64,000 nucleotides of DNA. Source: Streptomyces xiamenensis (GTDB lineage Bacteria; Actinomycetota; Actinomycetes; Streptomycetales; Streptomycetaceae). Positions within the stretch are counted from its first letter, which is position 1, and each line of letters begins with the position of its first letter. The position numbers and the translations under genes were made by a program. Below the pieces are notes generated by a model. That model saw only the letters and a program-made list of their open reading frames with translations, was not told where the DNA came from and made no database searches. The DNA is taken from NCBI RefSeq assembly GCF_000993785.3, contig NZ_CP009922.3, positions 2,294,001 to 2,358,000 of the forward strand, in the 5' to 3' direction. Shown one piece after another: positions 24,193-33,182 of this stretch.

Positions 24193-24789
24193 TCACTTTT
24201 CCCGTGGTGCCCGGCCGGGGCCGGCGCGCAGGTGCGCACGTGTCCCCTGCGGACCGAACAGGACGAGGAGTTCGACCGCGCCGCCGTCCGCGCTGCCCAG
24301 CCAGTGGGGCAGTGCCGTGTCGAATTCGGCGGCCTCACCGGATGACAGGACCAGGTCGCGCTCACCGACCAGCAGCCGCAGCCGCCCGTTGAGCACGTAC
24401 AGCCACTCGGACCCCTCGTGGGTCTGCGGCGTCGGCACCAGCGGTTCCGGGCTCGCCGGGATGATCATCTTGAAGGCCTGGGTGCCGCCCGGCCGACGGG
24501 ACAGCGGCACGAACACCATGCCGAACCGCCGGACCGGCTTCAGGTGGATGCGGGGATCGCCGGTGCGCGGGGCGCCGACGAGGTCATCCAGGGGGACGTC
24601 GTAGGTGCGGGCCAGCGGGAGCAGCAGTTCCAGGGTCACCCGGCGGCGCCCGCTCTCCAGCCGGGACAGGGTGCTCTCCGAGACCCCGGTCACCGCCGCG
24701 AGTGCGGCCAGGGTGATGCCGCGTTCGCGGCGCAGCGCCCGCAGCCGGGGCCCTACAGAGCCCAGCGCGTCCTCCGGTTCACCGTTCAT
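24193..24789 (-). CDS. XRE-family regulator with C-terminal cupin domain
   Basis: A 198-residue protein. The helix-turn-helix (about 12-66) contains RRERGITLAALAAVTGVSES and RLESGRRRVTLELLLPLA; the cupin (about 105-180) contains HEGSEWLYVLNGRLRLLVGE and EAAEFDTALPHWLGS. Such proteins bind a small ligand in the cupin and repress their own and adjacent genes. ATG at 24789. A perfect palindrome touches the start codon and separates it from the divergent methyltransferase gene, so autoregulation and control of the neighbours are likely. Confidence 0.9.
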   Translation of the reverse strand: MNGEPEDALGSVGPRLRALRRERGITLAALAAVTGVSESTLSRLESGRRRVTLELLLPLARTYDVPLDDLVGAPRTGDPRIHLKPVRRFGMVFVPLSRRPGGTQAFKMIIPASPEPLVPTPQTHEGSEWLYVLNGRLRLLVGERDLVLSSGEAAEFDTALPHWLGSADGGAVELLVLFGPQGTRAHLRAGPGRAPREK

Positions 24790-24790
24790 C

Positions 24791-24821
24791 ACGCCATCTT
24801 GCAGGAACTGCAAGATGGCGT
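24791..24821. promoter_or_regulatory. Perfect 13-bp-arm palindrome, probable operator of the XRE-cupin regulator
   Basis: acgccatcttgca and tgcaagatggcgt flank ggaac. The site lies immediately upstream of the repressor start and 73 bp upstream of the methyltransferase start, in a region that must contain both promoters. Perfect arms and placement make it a strong operator candidate. Confidence 0.75.
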
Positions 24822-24894
24822 GCCAATTCACGACGGGCCGGGCGAGAGTGGGCCGCGTTCCCCCGCAACGGCAAGAGAGAAGGAGGAGCGCTCG

Positions 24895-25515
24895 ATGAGT
24901 ACCACTGAGGCGGCCGCGTTCTGGAACGGCCTGTACGCGGACCGCCCGGCGCCCGCGGATCCGCAGCCGAACGCCATGCTCACCGAGACGGTGGCCGGCC
25001 TGCCGCCCGGCACCGCGCTGGACCTGGGGTGCGGCGAGGGCGGTGACGCGCTCTGGCTCGCCCGTCAGGGGTGGCAGGTCACCGCCGTCGACGTGTCGGC
25101 CGTGGCGGTCGAGCGCCTGGCCGGCCTCGCCGCCTCGCACGGTCTGGCCGGGCGCGTCGCGGCCGAGCGGCACGATCTGCGCGAGACCTTCCCCGGCGGC
25201 GCGTTCGACCTCGTCTGCGCCCACTACCTGCACACCCCCTTCGACCTGGACAAGGCGGCCGTGCTGCGTGCGGCCGCGCACGCCCTGCGCCCGGGCGGGC
25301 GGCTGCTGGTCGTCGACCACGGCTCGGCCGCTCCCTGGTCATGGGAGCAGGACGCCCGCTTCCCGTCCCCGCGGGAGGTCGCCGCCGGCATCGCCCTGGA
25401 CGCGGGGACATGGCCGGTCGAGCGTGCCGCCGCACCTCGCCGGACCGCTACCGGCCCGGGAGGACGTACGGCCGAGGTCACCGACCACGTCCTGGTCATC
25501 CGCCGCGCCGGCTGA
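24895..25515 (+). CDS. Class I SAM-dependent methyltransferase
   Basis: A 206-residue protein with the Rossmann methyltransferase motifs: LDLGCGEGGDALWLARQGW (motif I, residues about 42-60), VTAVDVSAVAVERL (post I), and LRPGGRLLVVDHG (post III). The layout resembles tellurite-resistance/thiopurine-type methyltransferases (TehB-like). ATG at 24895 preceded by aggagg. It starts an operon with a DinB-like gene and an exported hydrolase and is divergent from the XRE-cupin gene. Confidence 0.88.
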   Translation: MSTTEAAAFWNGLYADRPAPADPQPNAMLTETVAGLPPGTALDLGCGEGGDALWLARQGWQVTAVDVSAVAVERLAGLAASHGLAGRVAAERHDLRETFPGGAFDLVCAHYLHTPFDLDKAAVLRAAAHALRPGGRLLVVDHGSAAPWSWEQDARFPSPREVAAGIALDAGTWPVERAAAPRRTATGPGGRTAEVTDHVLVIRRAG

Positions 25516-25544
25516 ACCTGCCCGGCCCACCGAAAGAAGGCACG

Positions 25545-26033
25545 ATGCCCGCCGCCCACCGCCGCGACACCCCGCCGCCCCGCACCGGAAGCAGTGAGAC
25601 CGAGGTCCTGCGCGGATTCCTCGGCTACCTGCGCGACTCGATCGCCGCGAAGGTCGAGGGCGCTCCCGAACCGCAGGTCCGCACGTACAGAACGCCCTCG
25701 GGCACGAACCTGCTCGGCCTGCTCCACCACCTCACCGCCGTCGAGCGGGCCACGTTCCTCGGGGAGGAGGTCGCCGACTGGCAGGCGACCTTCGACGCCC
25801 CCGCCGCGGACAGCGTGGCCGATGTCGTCGCCCGCTACCGGGAGACCGTCGCGCGCGCCGACGCCGTCCTCGACGGGTGCGCCGGCCTCGACGCACCCGT
25901 GCCCCGCCCGCCGACGCGCAGACCCGCTCCCAGCATCCGCTGGGCACTCGTCCACATGATCGAGGAGACCGGCCGCCACGCCGGGCACGCGGACATCCTG
26001 CGCGAGCTGACCGACGGCACCACCGGACGCTGA
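25545..26033 (+). CDS. DinB/DUF664 four-helix protein
   Basis: A 162-residue protein. It has the DUF664/DinB signature: LRGFLGYLRDSIAAKVEG, LLGLLHHLTAVERATFLG with His at the metal position, and IRWALVHMIEETGRHAGHAD with the remaining His ligands. Such proteins bind a divalent metal, and some act as mycothiol-dependent transferases. It is 29 bp after the methyltransferase and 29 bp before the hydrolase. Confidence 0.88.
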   Translation: MPAAHRRDTPPPRTGSSETEVLRGFLGYLRDSIAAKVEGAPEPQVRTYRTPSGTNLLGLLHHLTAVERATFLGEEVADWQATFDAPAADSVADVVARYRETVARADAVLDGCAGLDAPVPRPPTRRPAPSIRWALVHMIEETGRHAGHADILRELTDGTTGR

Positions 26034-26062
26034 TCCACCACCGCACCAGAAACACAGGACAC

Positions 26063-27097
26063 ATGACCACCGCAGCACGACGCTTCAGCCGCCGCTCGTC
26101 CCGCCTCACCCGCACCCTGGCCGCCACCGCGCTCGCCTTCGCGCTGACGACCGGTGCCACCGCCTGCGCCACGCAGGACGCCGATGTTCCCGCCCATGCC
26201 GCCGCCACCCACGACGACCCGGAGTTCACCGGCACCTTCCAGCACGAGTTCGCCGACGTCGAGGGTGTCCGCATGCACTACGTCAAGGGCGGCAGCGGCT
26301 CGCCGGTGGTGCTGCTGCACGGCTGGCCGCAGACCTGGTACAGCTGGTGGGAGATCATGCCGGAACTCGCCGAGCACCACACCGTCTACGCCGTGGACCT
26401 CCCCGGCCTGGGCGACAGCACCGGCTCGCCGACCGGTTACGACAAGGCCACCCTGGCACGGTACGTGCACACACTGATCGCCGAGCAGCTCGGCGTGCGT
26501 GACGCCCGGGTCGTCGGACACGACCTCGGCGCCGCGGTCGCCTTCCAGTACGCCGCCCAGTTCCCCCAGGACACCGAACTCCTCGGCTACCTCGACCTGC
26601 CGCTGCCCGGACCCGCGCTGGACGGCGCCGCGTACCGCACACTGAGCTGGCACATCGCCTTCCACTCCCAGCCCCGCGTCCCCGAGGCCGTCGTCGGGGA
26701 CAACGTCCGCGACTACCTGGAACTGTTCTACCCCCAGGTCGCCTACGAGGGATCATCGTTCGGCGGCACCGCGCAAGAGTCCCCGTTCAGCGACGAGGAG
26801 ATCGACGAGTACGCGCGCACCTACAGCCGGCCCGAAGCCCTGTCGGGCGGCTTCGAGCTCTACCGCAGCCTCGACCAGGACGCCGCCGACACCGAAGCGG
26901 CCGCACCGGTGGAGGTCCCGGCCCTGCTCATGACGGCGCAAGGGCAGCTCGATGGGGTGCGCTCCACCGTGGCGGGGCACCTGACCAACATCGTGCAGGC
27001 GGTGGATGTGCCCGGGGCTGGCCACTGGCTGGTCGAGGAGAACCCTGCATTCGTCACGGAGGAGTTGCTGCGCTTCCTCGGCGGCACCCGGTCGTAA
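26063..27097 (+). CDS. Exported alpha/beta hydrolase, epoxide-hydrolase-like
   Basis: A 344-residue protein with an N-terminal export signal (RRFSRRSSRLTRTLAATALA; the Cys in TACATQ could be a lipid site, but the position three before it is Ala and not Leu). The hydrolase core shows HGWPQTWYSWW (oxyanion loop), nucleophile Asp in VVGHDLGAA, a probable acid in GQLDGV, and catalytic His in PGAGHWLVEE. An Asp nucleophile and HGWP loop are features of epoxide hydrolases and haloalkane dehalogenases. Gene order suggests co-expression with the methyltransferase and DinB-like genes. Confidence 0.88.
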   Translation: MTTAARRFSRRSSRLTRTLAATALAFALTTGATACATQDADVPAHAAATHDDPEFTGTFQHEFADVEGVRMHYVKGGSGSPVVLLHGWPQTWYSWWEIMPELAEHHTVYAVDLPGLGDSTGSPTGYDKATLARYVHTLIAEQLGVRDARVVGHDLGAAVAFQYAAQFPQDTELLGYLDLPLPGPALDGAAYRTLSWHIAFHSQPRVPEAVVGDNVRDYLELFYPQVAYEGSSFGGTAQESPFSDEEIDEYARTYSRPEALSGGFELYRSLDQDAADTEAAAPVEVPALLMTAQGQLDGVRSTVAGHLTNIVQAVDVPGAGHWLVEENPAFVTEELLRFLGGTRS

Positions 27098-27367
27098 TGC
27101 AGTGCGGGCGTCGCGCCGCAGACCGTCGCCCAGCGCGCCGGACAAGCGTCGCGGTGCTGCTCCGGGTCTGCCTCCGCTTCGTTCACGACACCGACGAAGA
27201 CGCCAACCGCCGCATCGGCCTCCAGCAGTGACGACAGGCCCGCTCGGCATCCCGTCTCCCCTCCACGCATCGTCCACACCCAGCGGACAACACGTGGATT
27301 CCAGCAGGAAAGAACAGGGGCATTGAGCCCATCTGGTCAATCTCGTCTGAGTACTCCCAACAAGTAA
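27098..27367. other. Non-coding stretch before tRNA-Tyr
   Basis: Base usage is less GC-biased here than in the neighbours. A short frame (27153-27231) reads RVCLRFVHDTDEDANRRIGL, which could be a worn recombinase or other gene tail, but the match is too weak to call. No tRNA-Tyr 3'-end duplication that would mark an att site was seen. Confidence 0.35.
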
Positions 27368-27398
27368 GCCCCCGACCGCGTTTCCGCTGATCGGGGGC
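27368..27398 (-). terminator. Terminator of tRNA-Tyr
   Basis: gcccccga and tcgggggc pair around a 15-base loop 14 bp after the tRNA 3' end on the minus strand. Confidence 0.7.
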
Positions 27399-27412
27399 CA
27401 CTTTTCCCAGTG

Positions 27413-27494
27413 TGGCGGCGCCAGGATTCGAACCTGGGAAGGCTGAGCCGGCAGATTTACAGTCTGCTCCCTTTGGCCGCTCGGGCACACCGCC
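27413..27494 (-). tRNA. tRNA-Tyr (GTA)
   Basis: An 82-nt class II tRNA with a long variable arm. Acceptor GGCGGTG pairs with CGCCGCC (one T-G), the anticodon loop CTGTAAA gives anticodon GTA, and the T-loop is GGTTCGAATCC. In S. coelicolor/S. lividans, from memory, the integrative plasmid SLP1 uses a tRNA-Tyr gene as attB. No integrase is present beside this copy. Confidence 0.97.
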
Positions 27495-27645
27495 TGGGGT
27501 TGTCGCTCGCTGGCGACGTCGTAAACGATACCTGATGCGCGGGGTGGTTCGCCACTCGGTTGTTCGGAGGGTGGGGGCGCGGCGGGTGACTAGGCTGTGC
27601 GGGAATCCAGCCCAGACGATCTAGCCCTCAGGAGCCAGTGACACC

Positions 27646-28134
27646 ATGGCCGACTCCAGTTTCGACATCGTTTCGAAGGTCGACCGGCAGGAGGTCGACA
27701 ACGCCCTCAACCAGGCCGCGAAGGAGGTGTCCCAGCGCTATGACTTCAAGGGCGTGGGTGCCTCCATCGGCTGGTCGGGCGAGAAGATCGAGATCCGTGC
27801 CAACGCCGAGGAACGGGCGAACGCCGTCCTGGACATCTTCCAGTCCAAGCTCGTCAAGCGCGGGATCTCGCTGAAGGCGCTGGACTCCGGCGAGCCGCAG
27901 CCCTCCGGCAAGGAGTACAAGATCTTCTCCACCATCAAGGAGGGGATCACCACCGAGGACGCCAAGAAGGTCGCCAAGCTGATCCGCGACGAGGGCCCCA
28001 AGGGGGTCAAGGCGCAGGTGCAGGGTGAGGAGCTGCGGGTTTCCTCCAAGAGCCGCGACGCCCTCCAGGAGGTGCAGCGGCTCGTGAAGGAGAAGGACTT
28101 CGACTTCGCCCTTCAGTTCGTCAACTACCGCTGA
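27646..28134 (+). CDS. yajQ: YajQ family nucleotide-binding protein
   Basis: A 162-residue UPF0234/YajQ protein: [35 protein letters not shown] and [11 protein letters not shown] are near-invariant in the family. Members have two ferredoxin-like domains and bind nucleotides including tRNA and, in some species, cyclic di-GMP. ATG at 27646 with a caggag ribosome-binding site. Single gene, ended by a strong hairpin. Confidence 0.95.
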   Translation: MADSSFDIVSKVDRQEVDNALNQAAKEVSQRYDFKGVGASIGWSGEKIEIRANAEERANAVLDIFQSKLVKRGISLKALDSGEPQPSGKEYKIFSTIKEGITTEDAKKVAKLIRDEGPKGVKAQVQGEELRVSSKSRDALQEVQRLVKEKDFDFALQFVNYR

Positions 28135-28681
28135 GCGACAACTGCTCCGTCTGTTCCCCGTGGTCGTCCTCGTCCGGGACGACCACGGGGAGCAGGCGTT
28201 CATCACTCGGGGGCGACAGCCAGGAAGCCGGGCAGGGGCCCACCCCGTGGGACTGTGTCTCCACCCGTACGGAGCCGTCTGCGGCCGCTTCGTCCAGCCC
28301 CGTGAAGACCGTCCGGAAGCACCGCGTCACGGAGCCGCCGAACGGATTGATGGCCCGTTCGTAGTAGCCGGCCACCATGAGCACGAGCACCGCCCGGTCG
28401 CCGTCCCGCGTGAAGTGGAGCACCAGGGTGTCCGGCACGGCCACCCCGTCGAGATCCGCCGTTTCCTGAGGGAATCCGTCGGCCGCCGCAAGGCGGGCGA
28501 CCTCCGCGATGTAGCGTTCGGCCAGTTCCGCCGTGGCCTCGAACGCCTCCTTCTCACGCCGGTCATTGGCCCGCTCGGAGTGGATCAGCAGCCCCGTTGC
28601 CCCGGCGGCCAGGAGCACCATCCCCGCGAGGACGGTCCAGAGCAGGATCGCAACGGCCGGCATGCCTCTGTCCGCGGTCAT
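28121..28681 (-). CDS. Membrane-anchored protein of unknown function
   Basis: A 186-residue protein with one N-terminal TM helix (about 9-31, [20 protein letters not shown]), a charged coiled region ([20 protein letters not shown]) and a mostly beta exported domain. Two Cys (in TRCFRTV and GPCPAS) could form a disulfide. I do not recognise a family; similar small anchored proteins flank yajQ/yccF in streptomycetes. Its 3' end overlaps the end of yajQ by 14 bp. Confidence 0.7.
   Translation of the reverse strand: MTADRGMPAVAILLWTVLAGMVLLAAGATGLLIHSERANDRREKEAFEATAELAERYIAEVARLAAADGFPQETADLDGVAVPDTLVLHFTRDGDRAVLVLMVAGYYERAINPFGGSVTRCFRTVFTGLDEAAADGSVRVETQSHGVGPCPASWLSPPSDERLLPVVVPDEDDHGEQTEQLSLSGS
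28156..28190. terminator. Terminator of yajQ, inside the convergent gene
   Basis: ccccgtggtcgtcc and ggacgaccacgggg are perfect 14-bp arms 22 bp beyond the yajQ stop. The same bases encode the acidic C-terminus ([11 protein letters not shown]) of the convergent membrane protein. Confidence 0.7.
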
Positions 28682-28739
28682 CCGTGCTCCCCTCCATCAG
28701 ACCGTCAGTCGTGCCGGACCGCCCCCGTGCAGGTCATGA

Positions 28740-29144
28740 CTACCAGCGGTAGTGGGGGTAGGCGGCCGGGGCGTCCGTGGAGACGATCTCCTTGCCGAGC
28801 GGCATCAGGGAGACCGGGATCATCTTGAAGTGGGCGATCCCGAAGGGGATGCCGATGATGGTGAGGCAGAAGGTGACGCCGGCGACGATGTGGCCGATGG
28901 TGATCCAGATGCCGGCCACGATCAGCCAGATCACGTTGCCCAGGGCCGAGGCGACGCCCGCGTCGTGCCGGTCCCGGACGGTATAGCCGAAGGGCCACAG
29001 CGCGTACACCGCGATCCGGAAGCACGCGATGCCCCACGGGATCGTGATGATCAGGATGCAGCAGATGAGGCCGGCCACCGCGTAGCCGATCGCGAGCCAC
29101 AGGCCCGAGAAGATCAGCCAGATGAGATTGAGAAGAGTCCGCAT
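28740..29144 (-). CDS. yccF: YccF-domain inner membrane protein
   Basis: A 134-residue protein with two YccF repeats: LLNLIWLIFSGLWLAIGYAV then IPWGIACFRIA, and LGNVIWLIVAGIWITIGHIV then IPFGIAHFKM. Each repeat has about two TM helices. The family is widespread and uncharacterised. It starts 13 bp after the htpX stop on the same strand, so the two are probably co-transcribed. Confidence 0.92.
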   Translation of the reverse strand: MRTLLNLIWLIFSGLWLAIGYAVAGLICCILIITIPWGIACFRIAVYALWPFGYTVRDRHDAGVASALGNVIWLIVAGIWITIGHIVAGVTFCLTIIGIPFGIAHFKMIPVSLMPLGKEIVSTDAPAAYPHYRW

Positions 29145-29156
29145 CCGCTCATCGTC

Positions 29157-30017
29157 TCAGTAACGGCCGCCCGCCATGTGCTCAAGCCGCGCGATGCGTT
29201 CGGCCATGGGGGGGTGGGTGGCGAACAGCTTGGTCATGCCCTCGCCGCGCCGGAAGGGGTTGGCGATCATCATGTGGCTGGCGGTGTTCAGCTGCGGCTC
29301 GGGGGGCAGCGGGGCCCGCTGGGTGCCCATCTCCAGCTTGCGCAGCGCGCTCGCCAGGGCCAGCGGGTCGCCGGTGAGCCGGGCGCCGGAGGCGTCCGCC
29401 TCGTACTCCCGGGAGCGGCTGACGGCCAGCTGGATCAGCGAGGCCGCGATCGGGCCCAGGATCATCATCAGAAGCATCCCGAAGAGGCCGGGTCCTTCGT
29501 CGTCGTCGCGGCCGATGGGGATCAGCCAGGCGAAGTTCACCAGGAAGACGATCACCGAGGCCATGGCGCCGGCGACGGAGGAGATCAGGATGTCGCGGTT
29601 GTAGACGTGGCTCAGCTCGTGACCGATCACTCCGCGCAGCTCGCGCTCGTCCAGCAGCCGCAGGATGCCCTCGGTGCAGCACACGGCCGCGTTGCGCGGG
29701 TTGCGTCCGGTCGCGAAGGCGTTGGGCGCCTCGGTCGGGGAGATGTACAGCCGGGGCATCGGCTGCCGGGCGACCCCGGCCAGCTCGCGCACCATCCGGT
29801 ACAGCTGCGGCGCCTCGAACTCGCTGACCGGCCGGGCCCGCATGGAGCGCAGCGCCAGCTTGTCGCTGTTCCAGTACGCGTACCCGTTGGTGGCCAGCGC
29901 CACCAGCAGGGCGATCATCAGCCCTCCCCTGCCGAAGAGGCTGCCGATGAGCAGGATCAGCGCCGACATACCGCCGAGGAGCGCGGCGGTACGCAGGCCG
30001 TTGTGCCGGCGGTGCAC
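29157..30017 (-). CDS. htpX: Membrane zinc metalloprotease HtpX
   Basis: A 286-residue M48 peptidase. Two N-terminal TM helices (about 11-28 and 32-48), the HELSH zinc motif at about 133-137 within [14 protein letters not shown], two further TM segments, and the third ligand Glu in [13 protein letters not shown]. It degrades misfolded membrane proteins on the cytosolic side. I chose GTG at 30017 because AGGAGGGCTCACC precedes it; longer frames lack this. yccF follows. Confidence 0.95.
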   Translation of the reverse strand: MHRRHNGLRTAALLGGMSALILLIGSLFGRGGLMIALLVALATNGYAYWNSDKLALRSMRARPVSEFEAPQLYRMVRELAGVARQPMPRLYISPTEAPNAFATGRNPRNAAVCCTEGILRLLDERELRGVIGHELSHVYNRDILISSVAGAMASVIVFLVNFAWLIPIGRDDDEGPGLFGMLLMMILGPIAASLIQLAVSRSREYEADASGARLTGDPLALASALRKLEMGTQRAPLPPEPQLNTASHMMIANPFRRGEGMTKLFATHPPMAERIARLEHMAGGRY

Positions 30018-30140
30018 GGTGAGCCCTCCTGGTCGTGCTGAGCGGACGGGAGCGGGGGATAACAGAGTTTCTCCACTCACAGTGGACACTCCCGATGGGG
30101 ACAACGCCACGCGGGCGGCATCCGTTCCCCCGCCGCCGCG

Positions 30141-31622
30141 CTACAGCAGTTCCCCGGAGGTCAGCGTCAGGATCAGCTGGGGCAGGACGGACAGGACCGC
30201 GCCGGCCGCCGCGGCCAGGGTGAGGGCGGACCGGACGGGGAGGGCCACGGCGGTACGCTCCGCGTCGGGTTCCGCGGGCGCCTTCTCGAAGAGCAGCGCC
30301 GTCCAGCGCAGGTAGTAGTAGAGGGCGATGACCACGTTGAGGGCCATGATCACCGCCAGGACCCCGAGGCCCGCGTCCACGGCCGTGGAGAAGACGGCGA
30401 CCTTGGCGAACAGGCCGATCACCCCGGGCGGCAGTCCGGCCAGGCACAGCAGGAAGAAGCCGAGCGCCAGCGCCGCCCCGGGGTGGCGGCGGTACAGGCC
30501 GCGGTAGTCGTCCAGCCGGTGCTCGGGGGCGCGGCGCTTCACGTGGGCGGCCACCGCGAACGCGCCGAGGTTCACCGCCGCGTACATGAGGGCGTACGCC
30601 ACGCTCGCCCCGACCGCCGACGGGCCCACGTACGCCGCCGCGGCCAGCGGCACCAGCAGGTAGCCGGCCTGTCCCACCGAGGACCACGCCAGCAGCCGGA
30701 TCGTGCCGCCCGGCGCCGCCGGGTCGGTGCGCAGCGCCGCCACGTTCCCGGCCGTCATGGTGAGCGCGGCCAGCACCGCGAGCACCGGTCCCCACAGGTC
30801 GCCGAAGCCGGGGAAGGCCACGGTCGTCACCAGGATGAGCCCGGCCAGGCCGGCGGTCTTGCTGACCACCGAGAGGTAGGCGGCGACCGGCAGCGGCGCG
30901 CCCGTGTACGTGTCGGGCACCCAGAAGTGGAAGGGCACCGCGGCCGTCTTGAACGCGAAGCCCACCAGGGTGAGCGCGACGCCGGTCTTGGCGAGGGTGG
31001 CCAGCCGGGGGTCGGCGGAGGGCAGGGCGGCGGCGATCGTCTCGAAGTGCAGCGAGCCGGCCGCCGCGTACACGAAGCTCACGCCCAGCAGCGCGATGGC
31101 CGTGGCGGTCACCGAGGTGAGGAAGAACTTCAGGGCGGACTCGGGCCCGCGCCGGCTGCCGCGCCGCAGGCCCACCAGGGCGTACGCGGGCAGGGTGGTC
31201 AGCTCCAGCGCGATGATCAGCGTGGCCATGTCGCGGGCGGCGGGCAGCAGCGCCGCGCCCGAGGCCGAGGCGAGCAGCAGGAACCAGAACTCCCCGGCGG
31301 GCAGGTCCTCCTCCAGCGGTTGCGCGAGCAGCGCCGTCAGCAGGGCCCCGGCCAGGACCAGCAGCTGGATCCACAGGGCGAAGGTGTCCGCCGCGTACGC
31401 GCACGGGCCGCCGTCCGGCGCGCAGAAGCTGGTGCGCTCCCCCGCCCGCAGCGGCAGCAGCGCGAGTGAGGCCAGGACCAGGCCGCCCACCGTCAGCGCG
31501 CCCAGCCATCCCTTGCGGGCGGCGGGCAGGAACAGGTCGGCGACGAGCACGGCCACGGCGGTGACGGCCACCAGGGTGGGCGGCGCGATCGTCACCCAGT
31601 CGACGCTCTGGACGAGGTTCAT
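30141..31622 (-). CDS. nuoN2: NADH dehydrogenase-like subunit N (second cluster)
   Basis: A 493-residue multi-TM proton-channel subunit. The antiporter core contains LALTLVGFAFKTA-type sequence (VALTLVGFAFKTAAVPFHFW), VPDTYTGAPLPVAAYLS and the conserved Lys/Glu in membrane helices. ATG at 31622 overlaps the nuoM2 stop (ATGA). It is the last gene of an operon running nuoA2-B2-C2-H2-I2-J2-K2-L2-M2-N2, and has low similarity by eye to the nuoN at 55.9 kb. Confidence 0.92.
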   Translation of the reverse strand: MNLVQSVDWVTIAPPTLVAVTAVAVLVADLFLPAARKGWLGALTVGGLVLASLALLPLRAGERTSFCAPDGGPCAYAADTFALWIQLLVLAGALLTALLAQPLEEDLPAGEFWFLLLASASGAALLPAARDMATLIIALELTTLPAYALVGLRRGSRRGPESALKFFLTSVTATAIALLGVSFVYAAAGSLHFETIAAALPSADPRLATLAKTGVALTLVGFAFKTAAVPFHFWVPDTYTGAPLPVAAYLSVVSKTAGLAGLILVTTVAFPGFGDLWGPVLAVLAALTMTAGNVAALRTDPAAPGGTIRLLAWSSVGQAGYLLVPLAAAAYVGPSAVGASVAYALMYAAVNLGAFAVAAHVKRRAPEHRLDDYRGLYRRHPGAALALGFFLLCLAGLPPGVIGLFAKVAVFSTAVDAGLGVLAVIMALNVVIALYYYLRWTALLFEKAPAEPDAERTAVALPVRSALTLAAAAGAVLSVLPQLILTLTSGELL

Positions 31623-33172
31623 CGGGCGACTCCCGGCAGGAGGTGCTGCACGGCGGGATCGGTGAGGTTCAGCAGGACGGCCGGCCACAGGCCCGCCACC
31701 AGGGTGAGGACGACGAGCGGGGTGAAGGCCGCGTACTCGTGCCGGCGCAGGTCGGCCAGCGGCTCCTCGTACGGGCCGGCCGGGCCCATGCAGACCCGGC
31801 GCACCATGATCAGCAGGTACGCGGCGGTGAGCAGGGTGCCGAGCCCGGCGACGGCGAGGTAGGTGAGGTAGGCGGGGCGGCTGAGGCCGTCGGCGGGGTG
31901 GAAGGCGCCGAGCATGGCCAGCAGTTCGCCCCAGAAGCCGGCCAGGCCGGGCAGTCCGAGCGAGGCGATCGCGGCGAAGGCCAGCAGCCCGCCGAGGCGC
32001 GGGGTGCGGCCGTACAGGGCGGCGCCGGCCGTGCGGGTCAGGGTGTCCAGGTCGGTGGTGCCCAGGCGCTCCTTGACCGCGCCGGCCAGGAAGAACAGCA
32101 GGCCGGTGACCAGGCCGTGGGCGACGTTCGCGAACAGCGCGCCGTTCACGCCGGTGGCGGTCAGGGTGGAGATGCCCAGCAGCACGAAGCCCATGTGGCC
32201 GACGGAGGAGTACGCGATCAGCCGCTTCAGGTCGCCGCCCGCGCCCTGCCGTACCAGCGCCAGACAGGCCAGCGACCCGTAGATGATGCCGGTGACGGCG
32301 AAGGCGGCGAGGTAGGGGGCGAAGGTGCGCATCCCGTCCGGGGCGATGGGCAGTGCGATCCGCACCAGGCCGTAGGTGCCCATCTTCAGCAGCACGCCGG
32401 CCAGCAGCACCGAGCCGGTGGTGGGCGCCGCCGTGTGCGCGTCCGGCAGCCAGCTGTGCAGCGGCCACATGGGGGTCTTGACGGCGAGGCCCAGGCCGAT
32501 GGCGAGGACGGCGAGCAGCTGGGTGGTGTGGGTGAGGCCGGCGCCCTGCGCCTCGGCGAGGGCCACCATGTCGAAGGTGCCGCCCTGGACGCCGATCAGC
32601 AGCAGGCCGAGCAGCATGACCACCGAGCCGGTGACCGTGTACAGGACGAACTTCCAGGCGGCGGGGCCGCGTCCCTCGCCGCCCCAGCGGGCGATGAGGA
32701 AGTACATCGGGATGAGGACCATCTCGAAGGCGAGGAAGAACAGCACCAGGTCGAGTACAGCGAAGGTGGCGAGGGTGCCGGCCTCCAGGAGCAGCACCAG
32801 CGCGGTGTACGCGGTGGCGTTCGCGGGGCGCACGACGTACGCGTACACGGCGCACAGGAAGCCCAGCAGCGCGGTGAGCGCGATGAGCGGCAGGGAGATG
32901 CCGTCCACGCCCAGGTGCAGGCGGATGCCGAGTGCCGGGATCCAGGCGATGTCGGTGGTGCCCTGCATGCGGGCCGGCGCGTCGTGGTCGAAGACGGCGA
33001 GCAGCGCGATCGCGGCGGCGAGCACGGCGCCGGTGACGGTGACGCCGTGCCGCAGGACGGCCTGTTCCGGGGAGCTGCCGCGCAGCCCCGGTGGGGCGGG
33101 CAGCAGGGCGGTGGCGGACCCGATGAGCGGGAGCGCCACGACGGCGATGAGGAGGAGCTGAGCGGTGGTCAT
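31619..33172 (-). CDS. nuoM2: NADH dehydrogenase-like subunit M (second cluster)
   Basis: A 517-residue multi-TM antiporter-like subunit. Signature stretches: LGVDGISLPLIALTALLGF, FFLAFEMVLIPMYFLIARWG (with the conserved Glu) and VKTPMWPLHSWLPDAHTAAP. It pumps protons as part of the membrane arm. The stop overlaps nuoN2 by four bases; a 10-bp gap separates it from nuoL2. Confidence 0.94.
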   Translation of the reverse strand: MTTAQLLLIAVVALPLIGSATALLPAPPGLRGSSPEQAVLRHGVTVTGAVLAAAIALLAVFDHDAPARMQGTTDIAWIPALGIRLHLGVDGISLPLIALTALLGFLCAVYAYVVRPANATAYTALVLLLEAGTLATFAVLDLVLFFLAFEMVLIPMYFLIARWGGEGRGPAAWKFVLYTVTGSVVMLLGLLLIGVQGGTFDMVALAEAQGAGLTHTTQLLAVLAIGLGLAVKTPMWPLHSWLPDAHTAAPTTGSVLLAGVLLKMGTYGLVRIALPIAPDGMRTFAPYLAAFAVTGIIYGSLACLALVRQGAGGDLKRLIAYSSVGHMGFVLLGISTLTATGVNGALFANVAHGLVTGLLFFLAGAVKERLGTTDLDTLTRTAGAALYGRTPRLGGLLAFAAIASLGLPGLAGFWGELLAMLGAFHPADGLSRPAYLTYLAVAGLGTLLTAAYLLIMVRRVCMGPAGPYEEPLADLRRHEYAAFTPLVVLTLVAGLWPAVLLNLTDPAVQHLLPGVAR

Positions 33173-33182
33173 GGTGGTGGGC

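Noticed and set aside
27413..27494. An attachment-site duplication of tRNA-Tyr or tRNA-Thr bounding the accessory block
   Set aside because: No second copy of either tRNA 3' end was found by eye in the window, so an integrative-element origin is not supported.
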